A DNA stretch of 60,089 nucleotides from an uncultured Drancourtella sp. (GCA_937880845.1 CALFLL010000036.1:1-60089), one strand, 5' to 3'; shown: positions 1 to 9,727, counted from the stretch's first letter. The notes: generated by a model from the letters alone, not told the origin. Program-made: numbers and translations.

Positions 1-447
1 GGGGCAAAAGTCAGTAAAATCAAGTGTTTTCAGTTTGCTCAGCAGACACTACTTAGAGAAAAATTGAAAAAGGTGAAGGAAGAAAATATCGACTTCCATA
101 CAGAAATTAATTTTTTAAAAGGAGATTTTATTGATGCTCTTGATATCAGTACCATATTCGGAAATGCTTTGGATAATGCAATCGAGGCGTGTGAAAAAGT
201 AGCGGAAGAAGAGCGTTTTATTACCTTAAAGGCGGGAGAAAGAAACCATTTTCTTGTGATACATATGGAAAATTCTGCAATACAGGGAGAAAGAGGAAAA
301 AATACAACAAAGGAAGATACGTTTCTGCATGGTTTTGGATTGAAAAATATCCAAAGAGCGGCGGAAAAGTATGGAGGACAATGCAAACGGAATTTTCAGA
401 ATGATGTATATCTGTTATCCATTCTGATACCAATAGCGGGAAAATAG
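1..447 (+). CDS. GHKL-type sensor histidine kinase, C-terminal fragment (cut by window edge)
   Basis: The reading frame is open from base 1, so the 5' part lies outside the window. The visible ~148 residues form the ATP-binding domain of the GHKL (AgrC/NatK-like) kinases: an N-box reading NALDNAIEACEKV and a glycine box HGFGLKNIQRAAEKYGG. Such kinases sense peptides through an N-terminal membrane domain and phosphorylate a LytTR-type regulator. The dimerisation and histidine region is only partly present. A terminator follows directly, and the ABC transporter after it carries a paired repeat of the kind LytTR regulators bind, which suggests it is the target. The family call is firm; the signal is unknown. 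Confidence 0.85.
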   Translation, partial: GAKVSKIKCFQFAQQTLLREKLKKVKEENIDFHTEINFLKGDFIDALDISTIFGNALDNAIEACEKVAEEERFITLKAGERNHFLVIHMENSAIQGERGKNTTKEDTFLHGFGLKNIQRAAEKYGGQCKRNFQNDVYLLSILIPIAGK

Positions 448-466
448 AATACTCATTTTTTATAGG

Positions 467-506
467 AAGCTGTATGTTTTATAAGACGTGAACATACAGC
501 TTTTTG
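467..506 (+). terminator. Rho-independent terminator after GHKL kinase
   Basis: An 11-bp perfect stem, AGCTGTATGTT paired with AACATACAGCT, is followed by TTTTTG. It separates the kinase transcript from the ABC transporter promoter. Confidence 0.85.
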
Positions 507-521
507 TGTTGTCTGTGAGCA

Positions 522-557
522 AGGTCAAATTACGCATTGTGGAGGTCAAATTACGCA
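522..557 (+). promoter_or_regulatory. Paired 15-bp direct repeat, candidate LytTR-type operator
   Basis: AGGTCAAATTACGCA occurs at 522-536 and again, identical, at 543-557. The 21-bp period puts both copies on the same face of the helix. The second copy ends 7 bp before the -35 box at 565. Two direct boxes about two turns apart, just upstream of -35, is the usual layout of LytTR activator sites such as AgrA, ComE and VirR. That the cognate regulator belongs to the upstream GHKL kinase is inference. Confidence 0.6.
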
Positions 558-564
558 GCTCCCA

Positions 565-592
565 TTGAAAAAATCTTTCTGGAAAATATACT
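565..592 (+). promoter_or_regulatory. Sigma-A promoter for ABC transporter
   Basis: TTGAAA at 565-570 and TATACT at 587-592 are separated by 16 bp. A strong ribosome binding site, AAAGGAGG, follows at 603-610 before the ATG at 621. Confidence 0.6.
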
Positions 593-620
593 GAAAACAA
601 GTAAAGGAGGAATTTACAAT

Positions 621-1286
621 ATGAGTATTTTAAAAGCGAAGCAGCTGAAAAAGTATTACGGCAGTGGGGAAAACCTTACGAAAGCACTGGATGGTGTAGA
701 TCTGTCTGTTGAAAAGGGAGAATTTGTAGCAATTATTGGAGCATCCGGCAGTGGAAAATCTACACTGCTTAATATGATAGGCGGTCTGGATGTTCCGACT
801 TCCGGAGAAGTCATAATCGGAAATAAAGAAATTGAAAAAATGAAACCGGATGAACTGACCGTATTCCGCAGAAAGAATATCGGGTTTATTTTCCAAAACT
901 ACAATCTGATCCCTGTTTTGAATGTTCTGGAAAACATTACTCTTCCGATGGAATTGGATGGGAAAACACCGGACGAGAATTTTATAAAAGAGATTATCGA
1001 AATGCTCGGACTAAAAGAGAAGATTTATAAAATGCCATCGCAGCTTTCAGGAGGGCAGCAGCAGAGAGTGGCTATCGCAAGAGCATTGGTCGGTAAACCG
1101 AAGATTATTCTCGCTGATGAACCAACAGGAAATCTTGATTCTGTAACAAGTGAGGAAGTCCTGGAATTACTTCAAAAGACTAGCCGATGCTATGATCAGA
1201 CGATTGTTATGATTACCCATGACCCGCACATTGCAACCAAAGCAGACCGAATAATCAAAATCGGAGACGGAAAGATCATTGGGTAA
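621..1286 (+). CDS. ABC transporter ATP-binding protein (MacB/LolD-like)
   Basis: This 221-residue ATPase has Walker A GASGSGKST near residues 40-48, signature LSGGQQQRVAIARAL and Walker B IILADEPTGNLDS. It belongs to the MacB/LolD/BceA group that drives FtsX-type permeases in peptide export or resistance. The frame is open further upstream, but the start at 621 is chosen because AAAGGAGG lies 10 bp before it and the upstream extension would read through the operator and promoter. The next gene, 14 bp downstream, is its permease, which is broken, so the ATPase may now lack a working partner. Confidence 0.9.
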   Translation: MSILKAKQLKKYYGSGENLTKALDGVDLSVEKGEFVAIIGASGSGKSTLLNMIGGLDVPTSGEVIIGNKEIEKMKPDELTVFRRKNIGFIFQNYNLIPVLNVLENITLPMELDGKTPDENFIKEIIEMLGLKEKIYKMPSQLSGGQQQRVAIARALVGKPKIILADEPTGNLDSVTSEEVLELLQKTSRCYDQTIVMITHDPHIATKADRIIKIGDGKIIG

Positions 1287-1300
1287 CAGGGAGGATAGAC

Positions 1301-3263
1301 ATGCAGTCAGATAGAAAGATACAAAATAAAGTAATTCAAAAAATTGTCCGGCGAAACTTCAAGGAAAATCGTTTGCAGAATGGGATTCTGATTTTGTCCG
1401 TTATCTTAGTGACGATTCTTATGACCGTTATGTTTGGTACCGGGATTAGTATGGTTCATAATGTACAGTTGGCAAATAAAAGGATACAGGGAACACTAGC
1501 AAATGGATTTTTATGGAAAACATCTGAAAATGAAATGGAAAAAGCAACGACCTTGGATGAAGTGGGGGAAGTTGGTTATCAGCAGTATGTGGCAGAAGCA
1601 CTTGTTGAGGGTCAAATGGAAAATAAGAACCTGATTGCTATGACTGCTTATGATGAAGTTGAGTGGAGCAAACATATTCTTCCAACCATTTCGGGTTTAG
1701 AGGGAAAATATCCGGAGAAAGAAAATGAGATCATGGTTTCTGAATGGTCACTGGAAAAATTGGGAGTGAAAGAGCCTGAGATTGGCATGTCACTTACAAT
1801 AGCGTTTCAGACACTTTCCGGAGAAATGTCACAACAGGATTTTACCCTTTCCGGATATTATGAGGATTATATTTATAATCCGGGAACGACTCCAAACAGC
1901 GGAAATTCCCTTTATTTATGTATTGGCTGTCATATTCACCTATCTTACCGTTCGATTCAGTAACCATAAACCCGCAAAACTTGCGGCAAAGGTTTCTCCG
2001 ATTGAAGCTTTGAAATATATAGAACACACAGAGAAAGTAAAAGTACATAAAAGTACGGATGGTGGGAAACTGTATCATATGGCATTCAGAAATGTATTTC
2101 GCAGTAAAAAATGTGCAATGGTTACATTGGCATCTTTGTTTTTCGGTGTGCTGATTTATTTTATTATTTGCAGTAATCTTTTTCATATCAATTATGAAGA
2201 AAGATATAGGAGAGAAATTCCCGATAATTTTATCGTCCGGAATCTGACATTTGAAACAGAGGATGAGAATACAATTCAGAATCTTTTGAATGAGGAAGTT
2301 GTGAAGAAAATTTCCGAATGGGACGGCGTTGATCGTGTTGATTTGGATTATGTCCGGTATACAAAGTTTCAAAATGATTTTCAAGTAATGTTGGCTGGTT
2401 TGACAGATGAAGAATTAAGTCACTTTTCATATCATACAACATTAAGCCAAGAGGAAGTTAAACGAAAGTTAGCAGACGGAACGGGTGTGTTTTTGCCCAA
2501 AAACGACACGGAAAATTCGGCTGATCTATGCGGAGATGAGATTACTCTTTCCGGTAAAAACGGAGAAGAAGTTCCTTACACGGTTCTTGGCCTGCTTTAT
2601 TGCGATAACGATTCCTATGAAAATAATTTTAATGGATATGGCAGTGACTATGGTTATATGACAAAAGCATACACAACAAAAGAAGGAATAAGCCGCCTTA
2701 ATCCGGAACTGTTGGTTCAGACACTTCGAATACAGTCAAAGTCAGAAATGGATAAGCAGATACAGAATCACCTTGCAGAACTTTTTGCGGATACAGACGC
2801 TATCTTGATTGATTCTCAATTAGAGGCAAAGAATTTTCTGGACAGTGGATTTTCTATGATTCAAATGGCAGGTATTGTTCTTGGAGGTTTCATTATCTTT
2901 ATGGGTATTTTAAATTTTATCAATGTTGTTTTTACAAATGTTTATTCCAGACAAAAAGAACTGGCTGCCTTGGAAAGCATTGGCATGACACAGTCCCAAA
3001 TCAGGAAAACGTTAATATTGGAAGGACTATATTATTCATTTATTACAATCCTACTGCTTTTGACAATTGGTACAATCATTTCGTACTTGATGTCAAAGCT
3101 GATCCAGAATGTTATTTATTATCTGAAATTTAGTTTTCCGACAATCCAACTGGCGAGTATACTCATAATTTTGATTATTATATGTGTGGTTACACCTGTC
3201 ATAGCCTATCGGTCGATTACAAAAGAAAGTGTTGTGGAACGTTTGAGGAAAGGGCAGGACTAA
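1301..3263 (+). pseudogene. FtsX/MacB-type ABC permease with internal deletion and frameshift
   Basis: The first part (1301-1963) starts after GGGAGG and encodes an N-terminal membrane segment and about 170 residues of extracellular domain. The continuation is in another frame (about 1905-3263) and resumes inside a membrane helix (YVLAVIFTYLTV), followed by a second extracellular domain and three C-terminal helices with the FtsX motif ELAALESIGMTQSQI. Together they give about 650 codons against roughly 800 for intact relatives. The first copy of the FtsX membrane core is missing, so this is a deletion plus frame change near 1905-1920, not a simple slip. A working transporter is unlikely unless the two halves are made separately. 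Confidence 0.8.
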
Positions 3264-3306
3264 TGGAATTATCATGAAGCTATCATGCCTTCATCAAAAA
3301 CAGGAG

Positions 3307-3335
3307 TTTAGAATGCCTCTTTTTTATGTTATAAT
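3307..3335 (+). promoter_or_regulatory. Probable promoter of BceRS-like operon
   Basis: A perfect TATAAT at 3330-3335 sits 17 bp after a weak -35 (TTTAGA, 3307-3312). The ATG of the response regulator is at 3372 with GGAGGGG just before it. Confidence 0.5.
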
Positions 3336-3371
3336 ACGGATATATTTCACTTGATGCATGATGGAGGGGTT

Positions 3372-4040
3372 ATGAAGCGAAAACTGATGATTATAGAAGA
3401 TGATTCTTTAATACGAAACGAACTAAAAGCGCTATTAATCAGTAATGGGTATGAAGTGTCTGTACCGGATGAGTTTTTAAATATTGTAGCATTGGTAAAA
3501 GCAGAACAGCCCCATTTAATCCTGCTGGATATTAAACTGCCAAAAGAGAATGGTTTTACCCTCTGTTCTCAGATCCGTACTTTTTCAAATGTACCCATTA
3601 TTTTTGTGACAAGTTGTAATTCTGATATGGATGAACTAAATAGTATTATGTTAGGCGGAGATGCTTTTATAACCAAACCATATAATACGGCAATTTTACT
3701 TGCAAAAATTGCTTCTTTGCTTAAACGTATGTACCCGGAACAGCAAACAGAAAAACTGGTTTATGGCGGGGCAGTTTTGCATTTGGAATCCGGTTTTTTA
3801 GAGTATGAAGGACAGAAAGCAGAACTGACGAAAAATGAATTTAAAATCCTGTATTATCTTTTTAAAAATGCAGGAAAAATCTGTGCCCGTGGTGATATGA
3901 TTGAATATTTATGGGATAATCAGCTTTATGTAGATGATAATGCTTTAAGCGTAAATATTAATCGGATCCGGGATAAGTTAGAGAAAATCGGGTTGACTGG
4001 CTTTATTAAAACGAAACATCGTCAGGGGTATACATTATGA
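3372..4040 (+). CDS. OmpR-family response regulator, BceR-like
   Basis: The 222-residue protein has a receiver domain (acidic pair E9-D10-D11, phospho-acceptor D53 in LLDIKLPKENG) and a C-terminal winged helix (about 130-222, ending in the KHRQGYTL strand). The start at 3372 is preferred over one 21 bp upstream because GGAGGGG directly precedes it. The gene overlaps the kinase gene by ATGA. With the kinase and the downstream ATPase/permease pair it forms a Bce-type module that detects cell-envelope-targeting peptides such as bacitracin or lantibiotics and induces the transporter. The exact ligand cannot be read from sequence. Confidence 0.9.
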   Translation: MKRKLMIIEDDSLIRNELKALLISNGYEVSVPDEFLNIVALVKAEQPHLILLDIKLPKENGFTLCSQIRTFSNVPIIFVTSCNSDMDELNSIMLGGDAFITKPYNTAILLAKIASLLKRMYPEQQTEKLVYGGAVLHLESGFLEYEGQKAELTKNEFKILYYLFKNAGKICARGDMIEYLWDNQLYVDDNALSVNINRIRDKLEKIGLTGFIKTKHRQGYTL

Positions 4041-5050
4041 ACGGAAAATTATATTGGAAAAACCGTCTTCCTTTTTTGGTTACTAATCTGGGCTGCATGA
4101 TTGCTCTTACCGTATTTTTGCTAGCATGTGGCAATCCGAGATCTGTGATAGCTCTGATTTTGTTGGTGTGGGTGCTGGTTTTGACCTTTGGCATGGGGAT
4201 TGCTTATTGGAAACGGAACCGTCAGATGCAGAACCTTCTGGACATGGCAAAGAAGCTTTCTGAACGCTATCTTATCCCCGAAGTCATGAAACTTCCTGAA
4301 CAGGCAGAGGATCAGGTTTATTACCGCCTCTTGAAGATGGCAGAGAAATCCATGCTGGAACAAATCGGCGAAGTAAAGAGGGAGCGTCTGGAATATAAAG
4401 AGTATATCGAACAGTGGATCCATGAGATCAAAACACCTATTACAGCTATGAAGCTACTCTGTGAGAACCACCGTTCTGAATTAACAAAAAACCTGTTGCT
4501 AGAATTGGAAAAGACTGATCGTTTTACGGAACAGGCTCTGTACTATGCACGTAGTGAACATACAGAGAAAGATTATTCTGTCCGGGAAATAGCATTGGCA
4601 GAAATTATTCATCAGGCGGTTTCTGACAATAAATATTTGCTTTTGCAAAATGGTGTGCGATTGGAAGTAGAAGAAATAACAGATACCGTTTATTCTGATG
4701 AAAAGTGGATACGGTTTATTTTAGATCAACTTCTTGTCAATGCCGTAAAATACTGTACAGAACAGCCGGTTCTTCATATATTTTCCTACAGGAAACAAGA
4801 TCAGGTGATACTTTCTATTGAGGATAATGGCATAGGGATTCCAGCTGCAGATCTTCCCCGTATTTTTGAAAAGGGATTTACCGGACAGAATGGACGTATC
4901 GTTCAGGAATCAACAGGGATTGGACTGTATTTATGCAAACGCCTTTGTGATAAGCTGGGAATTGAGATTTCGGCAGAATCGTCTGCTGCCGGGACAACTA
5001 TTCGATTAAGTTTTCACGTTAACTGTTTTATTCATGAAGTGCAGGAGTAA
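4037..5050 (+). CDS. BceS-like intramembrane-sensing histidine kinase
   Basis: This 337-residue kinase has two N-terminal membrane helices (about 11-31 and 36-56) joined by a loop of only a few residues. It therefore has no extracellular sensor domain, the hallmark of BceS kinases, which take their signal from the BceAB transporter. The phospho-accepting H129 lies in QWIHEIKTPITAM. The N-box reads LVNAVKYC, and the G-boxes DNGIGIP and GIGLYLCKRLC are intact. Translation is coupled to the regulator through a 4-bp overlap. The transporter genes follow 100 bp later under their own promoter region. Confidence 0.92.
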   Translation: MNGKLYWKNRLPFLVTNLGCMIALTVFLLACGNPRSVIALILLVWVLVLTFGMGIAYWKRNRQMQNLLDMAKKLSERYLIPEVMKLPEQAEDQVYYRLLKMAEKSMLEQIGEVKRERLEYKEYIEQWIHEIKTPITAMKLLCENHRSELTKNLLLELEKTDRFTEQALYYARSEHTEKDYSVREIALAEIIHQAVSDNKYLLLQNGVRLEVEEITDTVYSDEKWIRFILDQLLVNAVKYCTEQPVLHIFSYRKQDQVILSIEDNGIGIPAADLPRIFEKGFTGQNGRIVQESTGIGLYLCKRLCDKLGIEISAESSAAGTTIRLSFHVNCFIHEVQE

Positions 5051-5064
5051 TATCTCCCTGCACT

Positions 5065-5092
5065 TCTTACATTTTTGTTAGAATTTTGTAAG
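5065..5092 (+). promoter_or_regulatory. Inverted repeat upstream of BceAB-like genes, candidate BceR operator
   Basis: CTTACA at 5065-5070 and TGTAAG at 5087-5092 form an inverted repeat with 16 bp between the arms, and a further GTTA lies in the spacer. TTACA/TGTAA half-sites are typical of BceR-type regulators. The site lies between the kinase stop and the ATPase start, as expected for a regulated transporter promoter. The core promoter is not clear. Confidence 0.45.
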
Positions 5093-5150
5093 AAAACCTG
5101 ATACAAAGCGGACTGGCTTCGTTTTAAAATAAAACAGAGGTGAGAAGATC

Positions 5151-5918
5151 ATGAAAGAAATTTTAAAATTGGAGCATATCCAAAAATACTATGGCAATGG
5201 TGGAAATATTACAAAAGCCATTCAGGACATCAGCTTTTCCGTAAAAGAAGGAGAGTTCGTCGGAATTATGGGGGCATCCGGATCCGGGAAGACTACTTTA
5301 TTAAATTGTATTTCTACCATAGACACGGTAAGCGCAGGGCATATTTTTCTGGATGGAGTTGATGTAACAGAGATCAGTGACAAAAATATTGCAAAATTTC
5401 GCAGGGAAAACCTGGGATTTATCTTTCAGGATTTTAATTTACTGGATACTCTGACTATTTCGGAAAATATTGCACTGGCATTGACAATCAATAAAATTCC
5501 TGCCGGTAAAATTGACAATTTGGTGCGTGATATGGCAGGTAAGTTAAATATCATGGATATTATGGACAAATATCCTTATCAGGTGTCCGGCGGTCAGAAG
5601 CAGCGGTGTGCCTGTGCCAGAGCCATCATCAACGATCCTAAACTGATTCTGGCAGACGAACCTACCGGCGCACTGGACAGCCATTCATCCCAAATGTTGC
5701 TTTCTACAATCCAAACGATTAATGAGAAGTTGGGTGCTACAATTCTTATGGTGACGCATGATTCCTTTTCGGCAAGCTATGCTGACAGAATCCTGTTTCT
5801 GAGAGATGGTAAAATTTTTACAGAAATTTTGAAAGGCAGCGATTCACGCAGGTCTTTCTTTGAAAAAATTTTAGATGTCCTCACCATGATGGGAGGGGGC
5901 GTGAATGATGTACGTTAA
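5151..5918 (+). CDS. BceA-like ABC transporter ATP-binding protein
   Basis: The 255-residue ATPase has Walker A GASGSGKTT (41-49), Q-loop, signature VSGGQKQRCACARAI, Walker B LILADEPTGALDS and a switch histidine in MVTHDSFSAS. The call as BceA rests on the BceRS-like genes immediately upstream and the large FtsX permease immediately downstream. The start has GAGGTGAGAAG upstream. The C-terminus runs about 25 residues past the core and its last codons overlap the permease start, so translation is probably coupled. Such complexes release bacitracin or lantibiotics from lipid-II-cycle intermediates. Confidence 0.92.
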   Translation: MKEILKLEHIQKYYGNGGNITKAIQDISFSVKEGEFVGIMGASGSGKTTLLNCISTIDTVSAGHIFLDGVDVTEISDKNIAKFRRENLGFIFQDFNLLDTLTISENIALALTINKIPAGKIDNLVRDMAGKLNIMDIMDKYPYQVSGGQKQRCACARAIINDPKLILADEPTGALDSHSSQMLLSTIQTINEKLGATILMVTHDSFSASYADRILFLRDGKIFTEILKGSDSRRSFFEKILDVLTMMGGGVNDVR

Positions 5919-8130
5919 ACTTGTTTTGAGAAATGCAAAGCGGTCTGTCCAAGACTATCTGATTTACATTGTAACCATGACAATCTGTGTCACACTCTTT
6001 TATTCCTTCCTGTCTATTTCCAGTGCTTACTATAAACCGGACATAGGCAGCGAATATGATTTTACGTTTCTTAGTGACGGAATAAAAGTGGCAATCTGTG
6101 CCATCACTTTGATGCTTTTGTTCCTGATACGGTTTGTCAATAACTATATGCTGCGACGCAGGCAAAAAGAGTTTGCAATCCAGTCTATGATGGGAATGGA
6201 ACAGAAAATAATTGGCAGACTGTTCTTTGCGGAAACTTTTGTGATGGGAATGATTTCGATTGTGATGGGAATGTTTCTTGGTGTATTTTGTTCACAGTTT
6301 ATTACAGCCATGCTGCTTACTTCCTATGGAAAAAGCTATGAGTTGACATGGACTTTGTTCCCGGATACAGCTCTTCTGACGATTTTCTTCTTTGTATTCA
6401 GTTTTCTTGTAGTAGGGATATTCAACACCCGTACCATTCGAAAAACCAAAATCATTGAGATGCTTTCGGCAGACCGGAAGAATGACCCGGAGCTGAAAAA
6501 GAGCCGCTGGATTTTTGTTATTGCTGTATTTTTTGAGTTATTTACTATATGGGCGTTTGTTGTGGGTATTACAAAAGTGCTATTCTTCTATGATTCCCGT
6601 TTTGCTATTCCAGTAAAATTTATGTATTTAGGTAATATTCTTTTTCCTGCCATTGCTTTAGGCTGGTTTATTTTATGGCTGTTTAAGAGGGAAAAATGGA
6701 ACTCTCTGAAATTGCTCCGCGGTTTATTTTTATGCTCTGTATTAAATGCTTTTGCAGCGATAAGTGTTCCCACACTTACAAACCGATATTATCTTCCTTT
6801 GGGAAATGGTATGCTTAGACAATATCTGTTATTTGCGCTAATGGACTTGATTTTTTTCATCTGCTCCTTGATATATCTCGCTAGCAGTTTTATTGTCACA
6901 TGGAAAGAAAAATCAACGGAGCATCGATATAAGGGCGAAAATCTGTTCTTTTTCGGACAGATTCTATCGAAATTAAATACAACCAGCAAGACGATGACGC
7001 TGGTTAGTATAACCCTTGTACTTGCGATTTTCCTGTTTATCGTCGCTCCCATTTTAACAGGCTGGGCTTCGGGCTATCTGGATGTACGGTCTATGTATGC
7101 TATCCAGATTTTTACAGAATACAATGATGTATATGACGAAGACAATCTTCCTCGTGATGATTACGACATTGTGACGGATTATCTTGCAGAGCATGGTATT
7201 AAATCCGATTATGACTGCACATTTAACCTCTATCTACCGGAGAAAGAAGAATTTCACAATCGAGAAAAGTATGATTTCCCTGTTGTAGCAATCTCGTTAA
7301 GCAATTATAACCAGATCCGGGAAATGTTAGGATACGAGCCGGTTTCTTTATCGGAAAATGAGTTTACGACACAATGGCAGGCCATTGCAACCGAAGAAGA
7401 ACGGTACAGCTTTTTGAAAGAACATACCAGTGTTATGACAGATGCAGGGGAATTAACCCTTTCCAGACGGCCGTATTATGAGGAAGCCATCGGAGAAACC
7501 GCATACAATTCCTATACGGATGTACTCTATGTATTCCCGGACAATATTTGTGAAAAACTGCTCCCGGTGATAAGGAATCGTTATATCACTACATCTGAAA
7601 ATATTTCCTATGAAAATGCTCGTAAATTAGAGAAAAGTTTTGTGGACAAGTATCCGGAAGTTGCAGATACAGGTGTCGGCTATCAGATCCGTTTAAGCAC
7701 CTTGCAGATTAACAGTTCAAAAGCAAGCAACTTTATGTTGCAGGCTTCCTTGCTCTATGGAGCGATTGTACTGATGGTAATTTGCCTTACCATTCTTTCT
7801 TTACAGCAGCTTTTAGATGCCAATCAGTATGGGTATCGGTTTTCTGTACTTCAAAAATTGGGTGTTGAGAACAAACACATTAAAAAACTTGTACTGAAGC
7901 AGTTAGCGGTATGGTTTGGGCTTCCAATCGTAGTTGCAATGCTTGTTTCAAGTGTTGTTATCATTTATTTTATACAGACCATATCAGCTGAAATTTCTGC
8001 TTATATTGGCTTTGGTACGTTGATGGTGCAAATCGGTATCACTGTAGGTATTCTCGGTTTACTGCTGATTTGCTATTTTATCAGCACATGGATTCTGTTT
8101 CAACGGTCAATAATCTGTAACAGGGGTTGA
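5905..8130 (+). CDS. BceB-like FtsX-type ABC permease
   Basis: The predicted product has 741 residues, rather longer than the usual 640-670 of BceB. It has many membrane helices and one large extracellular domain (about residues 395-605) before the last three helices, the architecture that sets BceB apart from MacB-type permeases. That domain is thought to bind peptide and to signal to the BceS kinase. The start overlaps the ATPase gene by 14 bp and follows GGGAGGGGG; ATG at 5908 is an alternative. The last residues (IICNRG) run straight into a decayed hydrolase gene, so the C-terminal codons may come from a deletion junction. Confidence 0.9.
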   Translation: MMYVKLVLRNAKRSVQDYLIYIVTMTICVTLFYSFLSISSAYYKPDIGSEYDFTFLSDGIKVAICAITLMLLFLIRFVNNYMLRRRQKEFAIQSMMGMEQKIIGRLFFAETFVMGMISIVMGMFLGVFCSQFITAMLLTSYGKSYELTWTLFPDTALLTIFFFVFSFLVVGIFNTRTIRKTKIIEMLSADRKNDPELKKSRWIFVIAVFFELFTIWAFVVGITKVLFFYDSRFAIPVKFMYLGNILFPAIALGWFILWLFKREKWNSLKLLRGLFLCSVLNAFAAISVPTLTNRYYLPLGNGMLRQYLLFALMDLIFFICSLIYLASSFIVTWKEKSTEHRYKGENLFFFGQILSKLNTTSKTMTLVSITLVLAIFLFIVAPILTGWASGYLDVRSMYAIQIFTEYNDVYDEDNLPRDDYDIVTDYLAEHGIKSDYDCTFNLYLPEKEEFHNREKYDFPVVAISLSNYNQIREMLGYEPVSLSENEFTTQWQAIATEEERYSFLKEHTSVMTDAGELTLSRRPYYEEAIGETAYNSYTDVLYVFPDNICEKLLPVIRNRYITTSENISYENARKLEKSFVDKYPEVADTGVGYQIRLSTLQINSSKASNFMLQASLLYGAIVLMVICLTILSLQQLLDANQYGYRFSVLQKLGVENKHIKKLVLKQLAVWFGLPIVVAMLVSSVVIIYFIQTISAEISAYIGFGTLMVQIGITVGILGLLLICYFISTWILFQRSIICNRG

Positions 8131-9059
8131 CTTTAGAGGAACACATTATGAAGCTGGCTTCCGGTGGGGTTCCTTACTGTTGAAACACAAAAATATAATT
8201 TTAGAAAACATTCCGTTTGAAATTACACAGGAACGAATCGACTATGCCCTTTTATGCCTCCCTGTCTATGAAAAATATTATCATGAAATTATAGAAGAAA
8301 TATTCTATGGCACCAGCCTGTAACTGTTCCTGCTTTGCATTTAATACCAGACAGGAACTTCTTCTGGGACGGAACAGTGATTTTCTGACAGAACTCGAAA
8401 AGCTAAATTTGAATGTGATCTATAAATTGACTGATGAAGCATATTCTTTTAACGGGAACACGACAGCTTTTGTAGAGGTTGAAGATGGGGTGAATGAATG
8501 TGGACTGGCTGTTGGTTTGACATCTGTTTATCCTCTTCAGTGTAAACCGGGATTTAATGCCGGTTTACTTCTCCGATACCTGTTAGAAAAATGCAAAAAT
8601 GTCTCGGAAGCTGTTTCTTGTTTACGCAAATTGCCAATTGCTTCCGCTCAAACACTGACTTTAGCGGACACATCGGGAGAAATAGCACTTGTAGAATGTA
8701 ATTCGGAGCATGTAGAAGTCATAACATCACTGGATAATACCCATTCTTTTGTTTGTGCAACAAATACTTTTCATCTGGAAGGAATGAAAGAATATAATGG
8801 TGTCGGTGTTGATGATTGGTTTGCAGAAACAAGATTTCAAACTTTGATTTCAGCTTTTCAAAATAATAACAATTTCAATCTGACATTTGCGAGAAAACTG
8901 TTATCCGGAGATTATGGTTTTCTTTGCCAATATGACAGGAAAACCGGTAAAGATACTGTATGGTCAGTTATCTATGATTTGAAACAGCATACCATTTATC
9001 GGAGTGAAGGAAATCCCAGACGGTGCGGTTTCAAAGAAGATTCCCGTTTTCACTTTTAA
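8120..9059 (+). pseudogene. C45-type Ntn-hydrolase/acyltransferase remnant
   Basis: In one frame from about 8120 to the stop at 8321 lies the usual N-terminus of this family (RGTHYEAGFRWGSLL, ending at YYHEIIEEI) with no start codon. In a second frame from 8307 to 9059 lies the rest, with the nucleophile region NCSCFAFNT and conserved GRNSDF, NGNTTAF and EGNPRR blocks. Family members have about 30 residues between EEI and NCSCFA that are absent here. The gene has thus lost its start and a short internal segment with a frame change. Intact relatives cleave linear amides such as penicillin or acyl-homoserine-like bonds. Function here is presumably lost. Confidence 0.75.
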
Positions 9060-9666
9060 TTTTCACTTCTCATTAGGCAGCCTCATGATTGATGGAAGAT
9101 ATCTCAGTGACCATATGGCCATTGTGGGAGCACAAGACAAAAAAATATATCCACAAACCGTTCTTCCAATCGTTGCGGATGCCCAAGACCTTGCAAGTAT
9201 TCAAAATGGAATTAACAAAGTGATGGAACAATTCAAGAGTATAGATATTGCTGTTCATAATGCTTGTCTTTGCACTTTTGAGAGTGAAGAAAGTACTGAT
9301 TACAATATCTACCAAAAAGTTATGGATATCAATTTTTTTGGAGCATTGAGATTAGCCAAAACTGTTTTGCCTTATATGAGAAAAGCACAGAAAGGACGAA
9401 TTATATTTACAAGTTCAGGTGTCGGTGTTACAGGGTTTATGAATATTTCCCCTTATGCAGCATCAAAAGGTGCTATTGAGTCACTGGCAAAATGTTTGGA
9501 AATTGAAAATTTAGATTATGGGATAACTTTTCATTTGTTTCATCCACCCTTAACGAATACTGCGTCTGCCAAGGGACTTCCCATTCCAAAAGAATTTAAA
9601 GCCAATGCTCAAAAAGTCGGAAAGATGATGACGAAAATGACAAAAAGAGCAGAACAAAAGCAGTAA
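9060..9666 (+). pseudogene. Short-chain dehydrogenase/reductase, N-terminally truncated
   Basis: The readable protein contains the later SDR blocks: HNAC in place of NNAG, the DINFFGALRLAKTVLP helix, and the catalytic Ser in FTSSGVGV with Tyr and Lys in SPYAASKGA. The N-terminal Rossmann strand with its TGxxxGIG cofactor loop is missing. Instead the frame begins with about 30 residues unlike any SDR start and continues out of the hydrolase remnant. ATG at 9086 could start a product, but without the loop it should not bind NAD(P). The C-terminus also looks short. A terminator follows. I regard it as a decayed gene. Confidence 0.65.
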
Positions 9667-9686
9667 TATTCCTGTAAATCATGTTT

Positions 9687-9727
9687 AAAAGGTCTTCTAT
9701 GATAAAATTATCATAAGAAGGCCTTTT
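9687..9727 (+). terminator. Terminator after SDR remnant
   Basis: AAAAGG-CTTCT-TGATA pairs with TATCA-AGAAG-CCTTTT across a short AAAAT loop, with two small mismatches and a T-rich end on each strand. It isolates the downstream AraC-HD gene. Confidence 0.7.

Noticed and set aside
1860..1963. Programmed ribosomal frameshift in the permease
   Set aside because: The two parts do not overlap on a homologue; a stretch of the FtsX core is missing between them, so a shift alone would not restore a normal protein.
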